Origin: an uncultured Acidobacteriota bacterium
Lineage (GTDB): Bacteria > Acidobacteriota > Blastocatellia > Pyrinomonadales > Pyrinomonadaceae
Direction: 5' to 3'
Assembly: GCA_902826385.1 (NCBI GenBank)
Contig: CADEEU010000088.1
Location: forward strand, 1 to 11,089
Length of the DNA stretch: 11,089 bases
Shown: piece by piece, positions 1-6,748 of the stretch
Position numbering within the stretch: position 1 is the first letter of the stretch
Layout of the letters: each line of letters begins with the position of its first letter
Translations under genes and position numbers: made by a program
Notes under the pieces: generated by a model
Databases searched by the model: none
The model's input: the letters and a program-made list of their open reading frames with translations, nothing else
Told to the model about the DNA's origin: nothing

Positions 1-20
1 AAATCTATTTTCAATTAGGG

Positions 21-26
21 TAATAT
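21..26 (+). promoter_or_regulatory. possible -10 box upstream of feoA
   Basis: TAATAT lies 10 bases before the feoA ATG. If used, transcription would start only a few bases before the start codon, giving an almost leaderless mRNA. The matching -35 position would fall before the window, so it cannot be tested here. No Fur box is convincing in the 36 bases available. This is a weak, position-based call. Confidence 0.2.
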
Positions 27-36
27 TCGCCTGTAG

Positions 37-306
37 ATGGCGGATAAACATCCTATTCAATCCGATGCAGCCGTAACGGAATCTGTAAAGCTCTCCTCGC
101 TGGAGCCCGGGGCCGAGGTGCGCGTCGCATCGGTTAAGGGCAGCGGTCCGGTAAGCCGGCGTCTTCAGGAAATGGGCGTCGTGCCGGGCGTTTCGATCCG
201 CGTAGTAAAGAACGCTCCGTTCGGCGATCCGTTCGAGATCAGATTGCTCGGATACAGTCTTGCGATCCGCCGCAGCGAGGCGGAGCTGGTCGAGGTGATC
301 GCCTGA
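37..306 (+). CDS. feoA: FeoA family ferrous iron transport protein
   Basis: An 89-residue cytoplasmic protein of the FeoA/SH3-like family that works with FeoB in Fe(II) uptake. Family features visible are an opening SLEPGAEVRV strand (residues about 20-30), the RRLQEMGVVPGVSIRVV core (about 41-57) with the typical L-x-x-M-G-[VL]-x-P-G pattern, and a C-terminal GYSLAIRRSEAELVEV strand (about 73-88). The length is slightly above the usual 75-85 because of about 17 extra polar residues at the N-terminus. The ATG at 37 has no clear Shine-Dalgarno, so the start is moderately certain. feoB follows 56 bases downstream. FeoA is thought to modulate FeoB activity rather than transport iron itself. Confidence 0.93.
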   Translation: MADKHPIQSDAAVTESVKLSSLEPGAEVRVASVKGSGPVSRRLQEMGVVPGVSIRVVKNAPFGDPFEIRLLGYSLAIRRSEAELVEVIA

Positions 307-362
307 GCAGTGTCGCCGTCAAACGATCATCCGCTGCCGACGGGGCTGATTCGCCCTCGCTT

Positions 363-2261
363 TTGTCGGTAGCCCTTGCCGGCAATCCCAACGCCGGTAA
401 AACAACCCTTTTCAATTTTCTAACAGGATTAAAACAAAAGGTCGCTAACTATCCGGGAGTGACGGTCGAATCGCGTTCGGGTTTTTGGCGAACCGATGAC
501 GCTACGTTTTCGGTTATCGATTTGCCCGGGCTGTACAGCCTTGAAACGACTTCGATAGACGAATCGATCGCGAGGGACGTTATCAAAGGCGAGGTGGAAA
601 GGCTCGGCCGCCCGGACGCGATCGTTGCGGTTGTAGATTCGACAAACCTCGAGCGAAATCTTTATCTGGTTACGCAGCTTTTCGATTACGGCGTTCCGGT
701 AGTTGTCGCGTTGACAATGATCGACGTTTTCGAGAAGCGAAAACATGAGATCGACACGGAAAAGATGTCACGGCTGTTGGGCGTTCCCGTGGTTGCGGTA
801 AACGCGGCAGACCATCGCGGCCGCGAGGAACTGGCGGATGCGGTAAGCTCGGTCGCAGGCACATGCCCGGAATATCCAGAGCTCGCTTCTGCCGAAAACG
901 AGAATGCTCGCATTTTTGTTCGATACGCTTTTATCTCGAAAGTGGTGCAGGAAACAGTTCGGCACGGCGACCCCGAAGCCCATCGATTTTCTGAAAAGGT
1001 CGACCGGGTTTTGACGCACAGATTTTTTGGTCTGCTGATTTTGCTGCTGGTACTTCTAGCGGTCTTTCAGATGATCTTTACCTGGGCAACCGTTCCGATG
1101 GACCTGCTGGAACAGGGGTTCGGGGCCCTTGGTGATGCGGTTCGCGGCGGGCTGCCGGAAGGAATGCTGTCTGATTTGATAGTGGACGGCGTGATCGCGG
1201 GCGTGGGCGGCATTGTGATCTTTCTGCCGCAGATACTGTTGTTGTTTCTGTTTATTTCGATTCTCGAAGACACGGGCTACATGTCCAGAGCCGCGTTTAT
1301 GATGGACAAGCTGATGAGCCGCGTCGGGCTGCATGGCAAGGCGTTTTTGCCGCTGATGAGCAGCTTTGCGTGTGCGATTCCCGGGATAATGGCTACGCGG
1401 ACAATCGAAAATTCTCGCGACCGGCTGGCGACGATAATGATCGCACCGATGATGAGCTGCTCGGCGCGGCTGCCGGTTTACACGCTGATGATCGCCGCGT
1501 TCTTTGCGGGGCAAACGGTGTTTGGATTTGTCTCTCTAGGAGCCGTGTTGATGCTTGCGATGTATATTTTGGGAATCCTCGTCGCGATCTGCGTGGCGTT
1601 TATTCTCAAGAGGACATTGCTGAAGGCGGAGCCTGCTCCGTTCGTGATGGAGCTGCCGCCCTATCGTCTACCGAACCTTCGGACAATAACGCAGAACATG
1701 CTCACACGGGCGTGGTTGTTTTTGAAACGAGCGGGCACCGTGATCTTAGCGATCTCGATCGTTCTGTGGGCGCTGATGTACTTTCCGAGGCCGGTCGCTC
1801 AGCCGGTTTCGTCGGGCGAGAGCCACGAAACCACGCGGCTTCAGAACAGTTATGCGGGACAATTGGGCCACGCGATCGAGCCGATCATTCAGCCGCTAGG
1901 TTACGACTGGAAGATCGGCGTCGCATTGATCGCGAGTTTTGCGGCGAGGGAAGTTTTGGTTTCGACGCTGAGCATAATCTACAATGTCGGCAAGGACGAG
2001 AATGAAGAATCGGAAACGCTGATCGGCGCCGTTCGGGATGCTAAGAAAGCGGACGGCACTCCGGCATGGACTCCTTTAACGGCCTTGAGCCTGATGGTTT
2101 TTTTCGTACTTGCGATGCAATGCATGTCCACGGTAGCGGTCGTGCGACGCGAGACCAACTCATGGCGGTGGCCGGTGTTTATGGTAGTTTATATGACGGT
2201 GCTTGCTTATCTGGGAGCGTTTTTAACGTATCAAGGCGGCCGTTTGCTGGGATTTGAGTAG
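363..2261 (+). CDS. feoB: FeoB ferrous iron permease (GTPase-coupled)
   Basis: A 632-residue inner-membrane Fe(II) transporter with an N-terminal G domain. G1 is GNPNAGKTT (7-15) and G3 is DLPG (53-56). The G4 position is TMID (118-121) rather than the usual NxxD, and a G5-like VNAADHRG follows (146-153). The membrane part starts near residue 219. It has LEDTGYMSRA (301-310), the gate-type motif FACAIPGIMATRT with Cys337 (335-347), MSCSARLPVY (364-373), and a C-terminal QCMSTVAVVRRETNSW (586-601). It is shorter than E. coli FeoB (773 residues) but normal for compact FeoBs. The TTG start places the P-loop at the expected distance. The frame is open further upstream without ATG, GTG or TTG before 363, so the start is probable but not certain. 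Confidence 0.96.
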   Translation: MSVALAGNPNAGKTTLFNFLTGLKQKVANYPGVTVESRSGFWRTDDATFSVIDLPGLYSLETTSIDESIARDVIKGEVERLGRPDAIVAVVDSTNLERNLYLVTQLFDYGVPVVVALTMIDVFEKRKHEIDTEKMSRLLGVPVVAVNAADHRGREELADAVSSVAGTCPEYPELASAENENARIFVRYAFISKVVQETVRHGDPEAHRFSEKVDRVLTHRFFGLLILLLVLLAVFQMIFTWATVPMDLLEQGFGALGDAVRGGLPEGMLSDLIVDGVIAGVGGIVIFLPQILLLFLFISILEDTGYMSRAAFMMDKLMSRVGLHGKAFLPLMSSFACAIPGIMATRTIENSRDRLATIMIAPMMSCSARLPVYTLMIAAFFAGQTVFGFVSLGAVLMLAMYILGILVAICVAFILKRTLLKAEPAPFVMELPPYRLPNLRTITQNMLTRAWLFLKRAGTVILAISIVLWALMYFPRPVAQPVSSGESHETTRLQNSYAGQLGHAIEPIIQPLGYDWKIGVALIASFAAREVLVSTLSIIYNVGKDENEESETLIGAVRDAKKADGTPAWTPLTALSLMVFFVLAMQCMSTVAVVRRETNSWRWPVFMVVYMTVLAYLGAFLTYQGGRLLGFE

Positions 2262-2305
2262 AGGGAAAAATTCTTTCCGAATAAGTGATAGGTAACTTTT
2301 ATCGT

Positions 2306-2310
2306 AGGTG
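2306..2310 (+). promoter_or_regulatory. ribosome binding site deciding the small Feo gene start
   Basis: AGGTG sits 9 bases before the GTG at 2320. This supports translation of the short Cys-rich reading frame and the choice of GTG as its start. Confidence 0.55.
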
Positions 2311-2319
2311 TAGCCGATT

Positions 2320-2481
2320 GTGCAGGATATCATCGCAGCAGTAATAATTTTCGCCGCCGTGGTATTTGTCGCGCGCGGTGTTTACGCTAGGGCCAAATCG
2401 TTTTCGCCAAAGTCGGGCTGCGGTCACGACTGTGGATGCTCGTCCAAATCTTCGTTTAAGAATCACCAAGCCGCCTCTTGA
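2320..2481 (+). CDS. FeoB-associated Cys-rich membrane protein (53 aa)
   Basis: A 53-residue reading frame starting with GTG. Residues 3-20 form a single hydrophobic helix (IIAAVIIFAAVVFVA), followed by a basic turn (RGVYARAK) and a short Cys/Gly cluster GCGHDCGCSSK (33-43) with Cys at 34, 38 and 40. This is the layout of the FeoB-associated Cys-rich membrane protein family (Pfam FeoB_associated), small single-pass proteins encoded directly after feoB and presumed to assist it, possibly by handling Fe(II) on the cytoplasmic side. The gene lies 58 bases after feoB and its TGA overlaps the TTG of the next gene (TTGA). A Shine-Dalgarno AGGTG is 9 bases upstream. The family call is from motif and position; function is by analogy. 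Confidence 0.85.
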   Translation: MQDIIAAVIIFAAVVFVARGVYARAKSFSPKSGCGHDCGCSSKSSFKNHQAAS

Positions 2482-3365
2482 ACAACGACAACTCATTTCT
2501 TACTGCCGGCGTGCGGGCGATGTTTCTTTCGACGCTCGCGTTTTTTCTTGCTAACACTCTCGTAAAACAGGTCTCGCATATTCCGGCGATGGAAGTCGTG
2601 TTTTTTCGCTGCTCCATCGCGTCGGTTTTTTGTTTTATCGGGCTCTACCGTGCCGGTGCGGACTGGAAAGGATCGAACAGAAAGCTGCTGTTTCTTCGCG
2701 GTTTTTTCGGGACCACCGCGTTGTTTCTATTTTTCACCACTTTACAAAATATACCGCTCGCTTCGGCGATGACGATTCAATATTTGTCGCCGATCTTTAC
2801 CAGCGTGATCGCAATCTTTTTGTTGAGCGAAAAAGTGCGTTCGCTCCAATGGCTGTTCTACGCGATCGCTTTTTCAGGCGTGCTTTTGATCGAACGTTTC
2901 GACGCACGGATATCTCCTTTCTTTCTCGCTATCGGTGTAATCTCGGCGTTTTGTTCCGGCGTTGCGTATAACCTCGTTCGCAGTATGCGCGGAACCGAGC
3001 ATCCGCTGACCATCGTTTTGCATTTCCAGCTTATCGGGGCGATCGCGGGTTTGATAAGCCTTTTCTTCGAATGGAAAACGCCGCAGGGTTCGGATTGGAT
3101 CTATCTGATCCTGATCGCGGTATTTTCGCAGCTTGGGCAGATATTGTTGACAAGCGCGCTTCAGAAGGAAGCGGTGGCGGGCGTGGCGATCGTAAACTAC
3201 ACAGGCCTGGTTTATGCGCTTCTTGTGGGATCGATTTGGTTCCAGGAGACTCAATCGACCGAGGCGTTCGCGGGAATGCTTTTGGTTGTGCTCGGTGTTT
3301 TGCTTAGCGTGTTTTATAGTAAGCGGATGCGTGATTTGGAAAAGATCGAGTCGACGATTAGCTGA
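2478..3365 (+). CDS. EamA/DMT-superfamily transporter, 10 TM
   Basis: A 295-residue polytopic membrane protein with the two-repeat layout of the drug/metabolite transporter superfamily, about five hydrophobic helices per half. Recognisable family stretches are IPAMEVVFFRC (about 36-46), FFGTTALFLFFTTLQNIPLASAMTI with the following QYLSPIFTSVIAIFLLSEKV (about 75-120), and in the second half SQLGQILLTSALQKEAVAGVAIVNYTGLVYALLVGSIWF. The substrate cannot be told: relatives move amino acids, nucleobases and other small metabolites. The TTG start overlaps the TGA of the Cys-rich Feo gene, suggesting translational coupling. ATG at 2520 (residue 15) is the alternative start, just before the first helix. 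There is no direct evidence that it transports iron. Confidence 0.9.
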   Translation: MNNDNSFLTAGVRAMFLSTLAFFLANTLVKQVSHIPAMEVVFFRCSIASVFCFIGLYRAGADWKGSNRKLLFLRGFFGTTALFLFFTTLQNIPLASAMTIQYLSPIFTSVIAIFLLSEKVRSLQWLFYAIAFSGVLLIERFDARISPFFLAIGVISAFCSGVAYNLVRSMRGTEHPLTIVLHFQLIGAIAGLISLFFEWKTPQGSDWIYLILIAVFSQLGQILLTSALQKEAVAGVAIVNYTGLVYALLVGSIWFQETQSTEAFAGMLLVVLGVLLSVFYSKRMRDLEKIESTIS

Positions 3366-3389
3366 CCTTTTGCCAAACGCTGAGTTCTT

Positions 3390-3875
3390 ATGAGCGTACC
3401 GATCCGGGCTGTTGTTATTAGTATTAGCGACACGCGCAGCGATAAGGACGATGTTTCGGGCATCGCGCTTGTCGATCTTCTCAACGCTGCAGGTGTGGAG
3501 TCTGCCGAAAAACTGATTGTTTCGGACGACCTTGAAGGACTGACGAAAACTTTAACGCAACAATCGGCACGGGCGGACGTCAATTTAATAATGACAACCG
3601 GCGGAACGGGATTTTCGCCTCGCGACAATACGCCGGAGGCGACAATGGCCGTCGTCGATAAAGAGGCTCCGGGCCTGGCCGAAGCGATGCGTCGCGAGAC
3701 GGCTGCGAAAACTCCCCTTTCGATACTTTCGCGAGGTGTTTGCGGCAGTCGCGGCGATGTTCTTATCATCAACCTTCCAGGTTCGCCGAAGGGAGTGAAA
3801 GAATGCTTTGAAGTGATCAGGCCCGTGCTGCAGCACGCGATAGATCAACTGGCAGGCCTCGGGAAACATCATTAG
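3390..3875 (+). CDS. MogA/MoaB-family molybdenum cofactor protein
   Basis: A 161-residue cytoplasmic protein of the MoCF_biosynth (MogA/MoaB) fold, which binds molybdopterin and, in MogA, adenylylates it before molybdenum insertion. Visible motifs are ISISDTRS (10-17), the signature TTGGTGFSPRDNTPEA (69-84) carrying the conserved R-D and P-E positions, LSRGVCGSRGDVLIINLPG (113-131) and GSPKGVKECF (131-140). The length is closer to E. coli MoaB (170) than MogA (195), and the two cannot be separated from sequence alone. It starts 24 bases after the DMT gene. The next gene begins 13 bases after its stop, so co-transcription is likely. No other moa/moe gene is in the window. Confidence 0.92.
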   Translation: MSVPIRAVVISISDTRSDKDDVSGIALVDLLNAAGVESAEKLIVSDDLEGLTKTLTQQSARADVNLIMTTGGTGFSPRDNTPEATMAVVDKEAPGLAEAMRRETAAKTPLSILSRGVCGSRGDVLIINLPGSPKGVKECFEVIRPVLQHAIDQLAGLGKHH

Positions 3876-3888
3876 GAACAACAGAATC

Positions 3889-4659
3889 ATGCAGGAAGAA
3901 TGGGTCAGCGGCAAAGCTCAAATATCGGTCGGCGGCGAACCGCTCGACATAAGTTTTACTGTTCCGGCAAACCCGGTAAAGCTGACGCGGATGCTGCCGG
4001 TTTTTCAGGGCATGTCCGACAATTTCAATAATCTCGGCATCGCCGGTTTACAGGCGCAGGGAAAGTCTATTTCGTGCAAAGAAGGTTGTGCGGCCTGTTG
4101 CCGCCAGCTTGTGCCGGTTTCCGAAGCCGAAGCGTTCGATCTTCGTCACCTGATCGAAGAAATGCCCGACGAGCTGCGATCCGAGATCAAGCGCCGATTT
4201 TCCGACGGAGTTGAAAAGCTGAAGGACCTGCAGTTTTTCGAACGTTTCGCTGCCGCTGCGGAAGGCGATGCGGAGCAGTATTCCGAGATGCTTCGAGAGT
4301 ACTTCGGGTATTGGATCGACTGCCCTTTTCTTGAGAACGAATCATGTTCTATTCATAAAAATCGTCCCGTTGCGTGCCGCGAATATCTGGTAACTTCGCC
4401 GGCTGAACGCTGCAGTTCTCCCACAGGCGACGGCGTTGAGAACGTCCTGCACGCTTTGCGAGTCAAGGACACACTCATAACCGTTTCTCGAAACAACAGG
4501 CCTGCGGAACTGCCATATGTGCCTATGATCCAGGTGCTTGAATGGACGGAAGATCGAGCCGATTCGTCGCCCGAAGCAAGCGGGGGAGAATGGATGCAGG
4601 CCTTTCTCCGGCAGCTAATGGAGCTAAGCCGCACGGCCGCGTCTGACCGGCAATCTTGA
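3889..4659 (+). CDS. YkgJ family cysteine cluster protein
   Basis: A 256-residue probable cytoplasmic protein carrying the YkgJ/CxxCxxCC zinc- or iron-binding cluster. The first half is CKEGCAACC (Cys63, 67, 70, 71) followed by QLVPVSEAEAFDL. The second half is CPFLENESCSIHKNRPVACREY (Cys145, 153, 163) plus Cys175, making eight Cys in the usual spacing. About 70 residues of helical, charged sequence separate the halves. The N-terminal 55 residues are beta-rich and less familiar. ATG at 3889 has AGGAA-type purines about 10 bases upstream. Family members are proposed Fe-S or metal-binding proteins without a settled reaction. Position after the iron operon is suggestive, not proof. Confidence 0.88.
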   Translation: MQEEWVSGKAQISVGGEPLDISFTVPANPVKLTRMLPVFQGMSDNFNNLGIAGLQAQGKSISCKEGCAACCRQLVPVSEAEAFDLRHLIEEMPDELRSEIKRRFSDGVEKLKDLQFFERFAAAAEGDAEQYSEMLREYFGYWIDCPFLENESCSIHKNRPVACREYLVTSPAERCSSPTGDGVENVLHALRVKDTLITVSRNNRPAELPYVPMIQVLEWTEDRADSSPEASGGEWMQAFLRQLMELSRTAASDRQS

Positions 4660-4667
4660 ATTACAAA

Positions 4668-5117
4668 ATGAAACGGACCAGTATAATCCTCACGGCGATG
4701 CTGTGGTTGTCGCTTTTTTCTTTCGACGGTTTTGTCCGGGCCCAGACCGCCGCACCTGCTAAGGCCCCGGCCGCGGTCAAAGCCGAGAAGTTTTTTCAAA
4801 CGGAATTGTATTTCGGGCGCTCAAAGCCGGACGGCTCGATCGTGACCGACGACGAGTGGAAAAGTTTTTTGGCGGAGGTGGTGACGCCAAAATTTCCGGA
4901 CGGTTTTACGAACCTTAGCGGCCGTGGACAGTATCGCGACAAAAACGGAAAGATAGTCTCGGAGCCGAGCGAAGTACTGATCGTTTTGTATCCGAGCCGT
5001 TCGAAAAATATAAGCCGCTCAAAGATCGAAGAGATCCGGGCGGCTTATGTAAAAAGATTCGATCAGGAATCAGTGCTGCGGGTCGATCTGCCTAAAACCG
5101 TTCGCGTTTCGTTTTAA
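4668..5117 (+). CDS. exported DUF3574 domain protein
   Basis: A 149-residue protein with a Sec-type signal: MKRTS, a hydrophobic core IILTAMLWLSLFSF, then VRAQ with probable cleavage after Ala25. An Ala/Pro linker (about 27-38) leads to a DUF3574 domain: FFQTELYFGRSKPDGSIVTD (42-61), EWKSFLAEVVTPKFPDGFT (63-81), GRGQYRDKNGKIVSEPSEVL (85-104) and IEEIRAAYVKRFDQESVLRV (120-139). The domain has no known function. I chose ATG at 4668 because it gives a textbook signal peptide. A TTG at 4656, overlapping the previous stop, would add four residues. The stop overlaps that of the converging peptidase gene. Confidence 0.82.
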   Translation: MKRTSIILTAMLWLSLFSFDGFVRAQTAAPAKAPAAVKAEKFFQTELYFGRSKPDGSIVTDDEWKSFLAEVVTPKFPDGFTNLSGRGQYRDKNGKIVSEPSEVLIVLYPSRSKNISRSKIEEIRAAYVKRFDQESVLRVDLPKTVRVSF

Positions 5118-6631
5118 CGGCGCATCGACATCTGGATAAAAGCGGACGCATCGTCCTTTAATTTCTTCAGCGAATTTTTCTCAATGTACATCATGTGTCC
5201 GGCTTCGTAGTAGGCGAACGAAACGTTTCGCCTCAATTGCGGGTCCAGGTTCATTGCCGAAACGGTGTACTCGGCCGCGTAAAAGGGCGTCGCCATATCG
5301 TAATAGCCTTGTGCCAGAAATATCTTCATATACGGATTTTTCGCCATCGCGTTTTTCAGCGGAATGCTCGTGTCTGCGTAGGCGTTGTTCGTATTCCAAT
5401 TCCACGGCGAACTTATCCCGCCGCCAAGAATGTAGTATTCGACATCCGACTTGTAGCCAAGCTCGCCGCGAACGTAGGAGTTAAAAGCGGCCGTGTAGGG
5501 CGTTCTGATGGCGGACATGCTTGGGTCCATATCTGGGCCGTCACCGGCGGCATCGCGGTCGATGCCTTTGAACCGGCTGTCGAGCCGGCCGGTGCTTCGT
5601 CTTTCGTTTCGCAACAGCTCTTTGTTGAACTCGCCAAGTTCGACGCGGAAATTATTTCGCTCGATGAAATCCGCGCTCAGTCCGCTGTACATGCTGAATT
5701 TTGCGGCGAGAGCAGAACGCTCTGTTGTCGAGAGGCTGTCGATCCGCAGCATCGCGGGCATATATTCGTTTGCCGCAAACTGCCGCGATTCCTGTGCAAC
5801 CTGTTCCACCGATTTGGCCTGCATCTGCGGCGGCAATCTCTTGTGATACCAGGCCGTCACCGCGTAAGAGGGAAGTATCAGTACAAGCGGCAGGTCGTTG
5901 TTGTCGGCAAATCTGATCGTCTGAAAGTTCATCACGGTCGATACGAGCAATATGCCGTTAAGGCCGATGCCGCGTTCGAACAGGTGATTTGAAAGTCCGG
6001 CGGCCCGCGTAGTGCCGTAGCTTTCGCCGACCAGAAACAGCGGCGACGACCAGCGTTCGTTGCGGCCGAGATACATCCTTATAAACTCGCCGACCGAGTC
6101 GATGTCACCGTTCACGCCGAAGAATTTGCCGGCAAGTTCAGGTTTCGCCGCACGCGAATAGCCCGTTCCGACCGGATCGATAAACACCATATCGGTTTCG
6201 GTCAGCCACGTGTGCTCGTTGTCCACTAATTCATACGGCGGCGGCGGCATCAGGCCGTCATCAAGCATTTTGACGCGGCGCGGTCCGAGTGCCCCGAGAT
6301 GAAGCCACACCGACGCCGACCCGGGCCCGCCGTTGAATGAGAACATCAGCGGACGTCCGGCCGGCGGATTATCCAGCGTGTAGGCCATGTAAAAAATACG
6401 TGCCTCGGTATCGCCGGACACCGAATTCTTTATCGGCATGAATCCAGTCGTCACCGTGTAATTCAGAGTGCGCGAACCCGCTCGGACCGAGCGTTTTACG
6501 ACTGACGGAGGTTCTTCGCGTTCCGGCGTTGCAGATGGTCGGGGCTGAGGCTGCGGAGTTTCCGCCGGCCGCGGCGTAAGCGCGGGCGTTTGAAAGAGCA
6601 TCAGGAATGAAAGAAAGAATGTAGCTAACAT
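5114..6631 (-). CDS. exported S10 serine carboxypeptidase-like protein
   Basis: A 505-residue alpha/beta-hydrolase of peptidase family S10. Visible landmarks are FNGGPGSASVW (99-109, oxyanion region), TDMVFIDPVGTGYSR (146-160), the nucleophile elbow GESYGT with Ser204 (202-207), Asp445 in GYYDMATPF (442-450) and His479 in YEAGHMMY (475-482), a complete Ser-Asp-His triad. The N-terminus has a short hydrophobic signal (residues 1-17) followed by a Pro-rich linker (about 16-42), so it is probably periplasmic or secreted. S10 enzymes remove C-terminal residues and typically work at acidic pH; the exact substrate is unknown. The start ATG has no clear Shine-Dalgarno. The stop overlaps the converging DUF3574 stop by four bases. 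Confidence 0.93.
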   Translation of the reverse strand: MLATFFLSFLMLFQTPALTPRPAETPQPQPRPSATPEREEPPSVVKRSVRAGSRTLNYTVTTGFMPIKNSVSGDTEARIFYMAYTLDNPPAGRPLMFSFNGGPGSASVWLHLGALGPRRVKMLDDGLMPPPPYELVDNEHTWLTETDMVFIDPVGTGYSRAAKPELAGKFFGVNGDIDSVGEFIRMYLGRNERWSSPLFLVGESYGTTRAAGLSNHLFERGIGLNGILLVSTVMNFQTIRFADNNDLPLVLILPSYAVTAWYHKRLPPQMQAKSVEQVAQESRQFAANEYMPAMLRIDSLSTTERSALAAKFSMYSGLSADFIERNNFRVELGEFNKELLRNERRSTGRLDSRFKGIDRDAAGDGPDMDPSMSAIRTPYTAAFNSYVRGELGYKSDVEYYILGGGISSPWNWNTNNAYADTSIPLKNAMAKNPYMKIFLAQGYYDMATPFYAAEYTVSAMNLDPQLRRNVSFAYYEAGHMMYIEKNSLKKLKDDASAFIQMSMRR

Positions 6632-6661
6632 AGGGCTATTCGAACTAGCGATCGATTTGAA

Positions 6662-6718
6662 CTCTGCGGCTTTTCTTTGCGTGAAATCAATGAAGATATC
6701 TCACGCAAGCTCGCGGAG
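6662..6718. repeat. hairpin-forming dispersed-type repeat
   Basis: An inverted repeat in the 117-base gap between the peptidase start and the amidohydrolase stop. TTGCGTGA (6677-6684) pairs perfectly with TCACGCAA (6701-6708). An outer stem pairs CTCTGCG (6662-6668) with CGCGGAG (6712-6718) using one G-U. The wording (CTTTGCG/CGCAAAG) resembles short palindromic repeats I recall in many copies in Acidobacteriota and other genomes. It has no U-run, so it is not a normal terminator, but it would fold in the RNA between the two minus-strand genes. Only one copy is in the window, so dispersal is inferred. Confidence 0.6.
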
Positions 6719-6748
6719 CACGCAAAGGATGAAGAAAGACAACAGCGA

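Noticed and set aside
1370..2005. Open plus-strand frame of 211 codons inside feoB
   Set aside because: It is an alternative frame of a well-supported FeoB membrane domain, with no family resemblance and an unnatural composition.
2271..2278. Possible terminator after feoB (GGAAA and TTTCC in the 58-base gap)
   Set aside because: Only five AT-rich base pairs and no T-run; the next gene is a Feo partner, so read-through is expected.
5195..5992. Open plus-strand frame of 265 codons opposite the S10 peptidase
   Set aside because: It is antisense to an enzyme with a complete catalytic triad. The His/Val/Arg-rich composition is what GC-biased codons give on the opposite strand.
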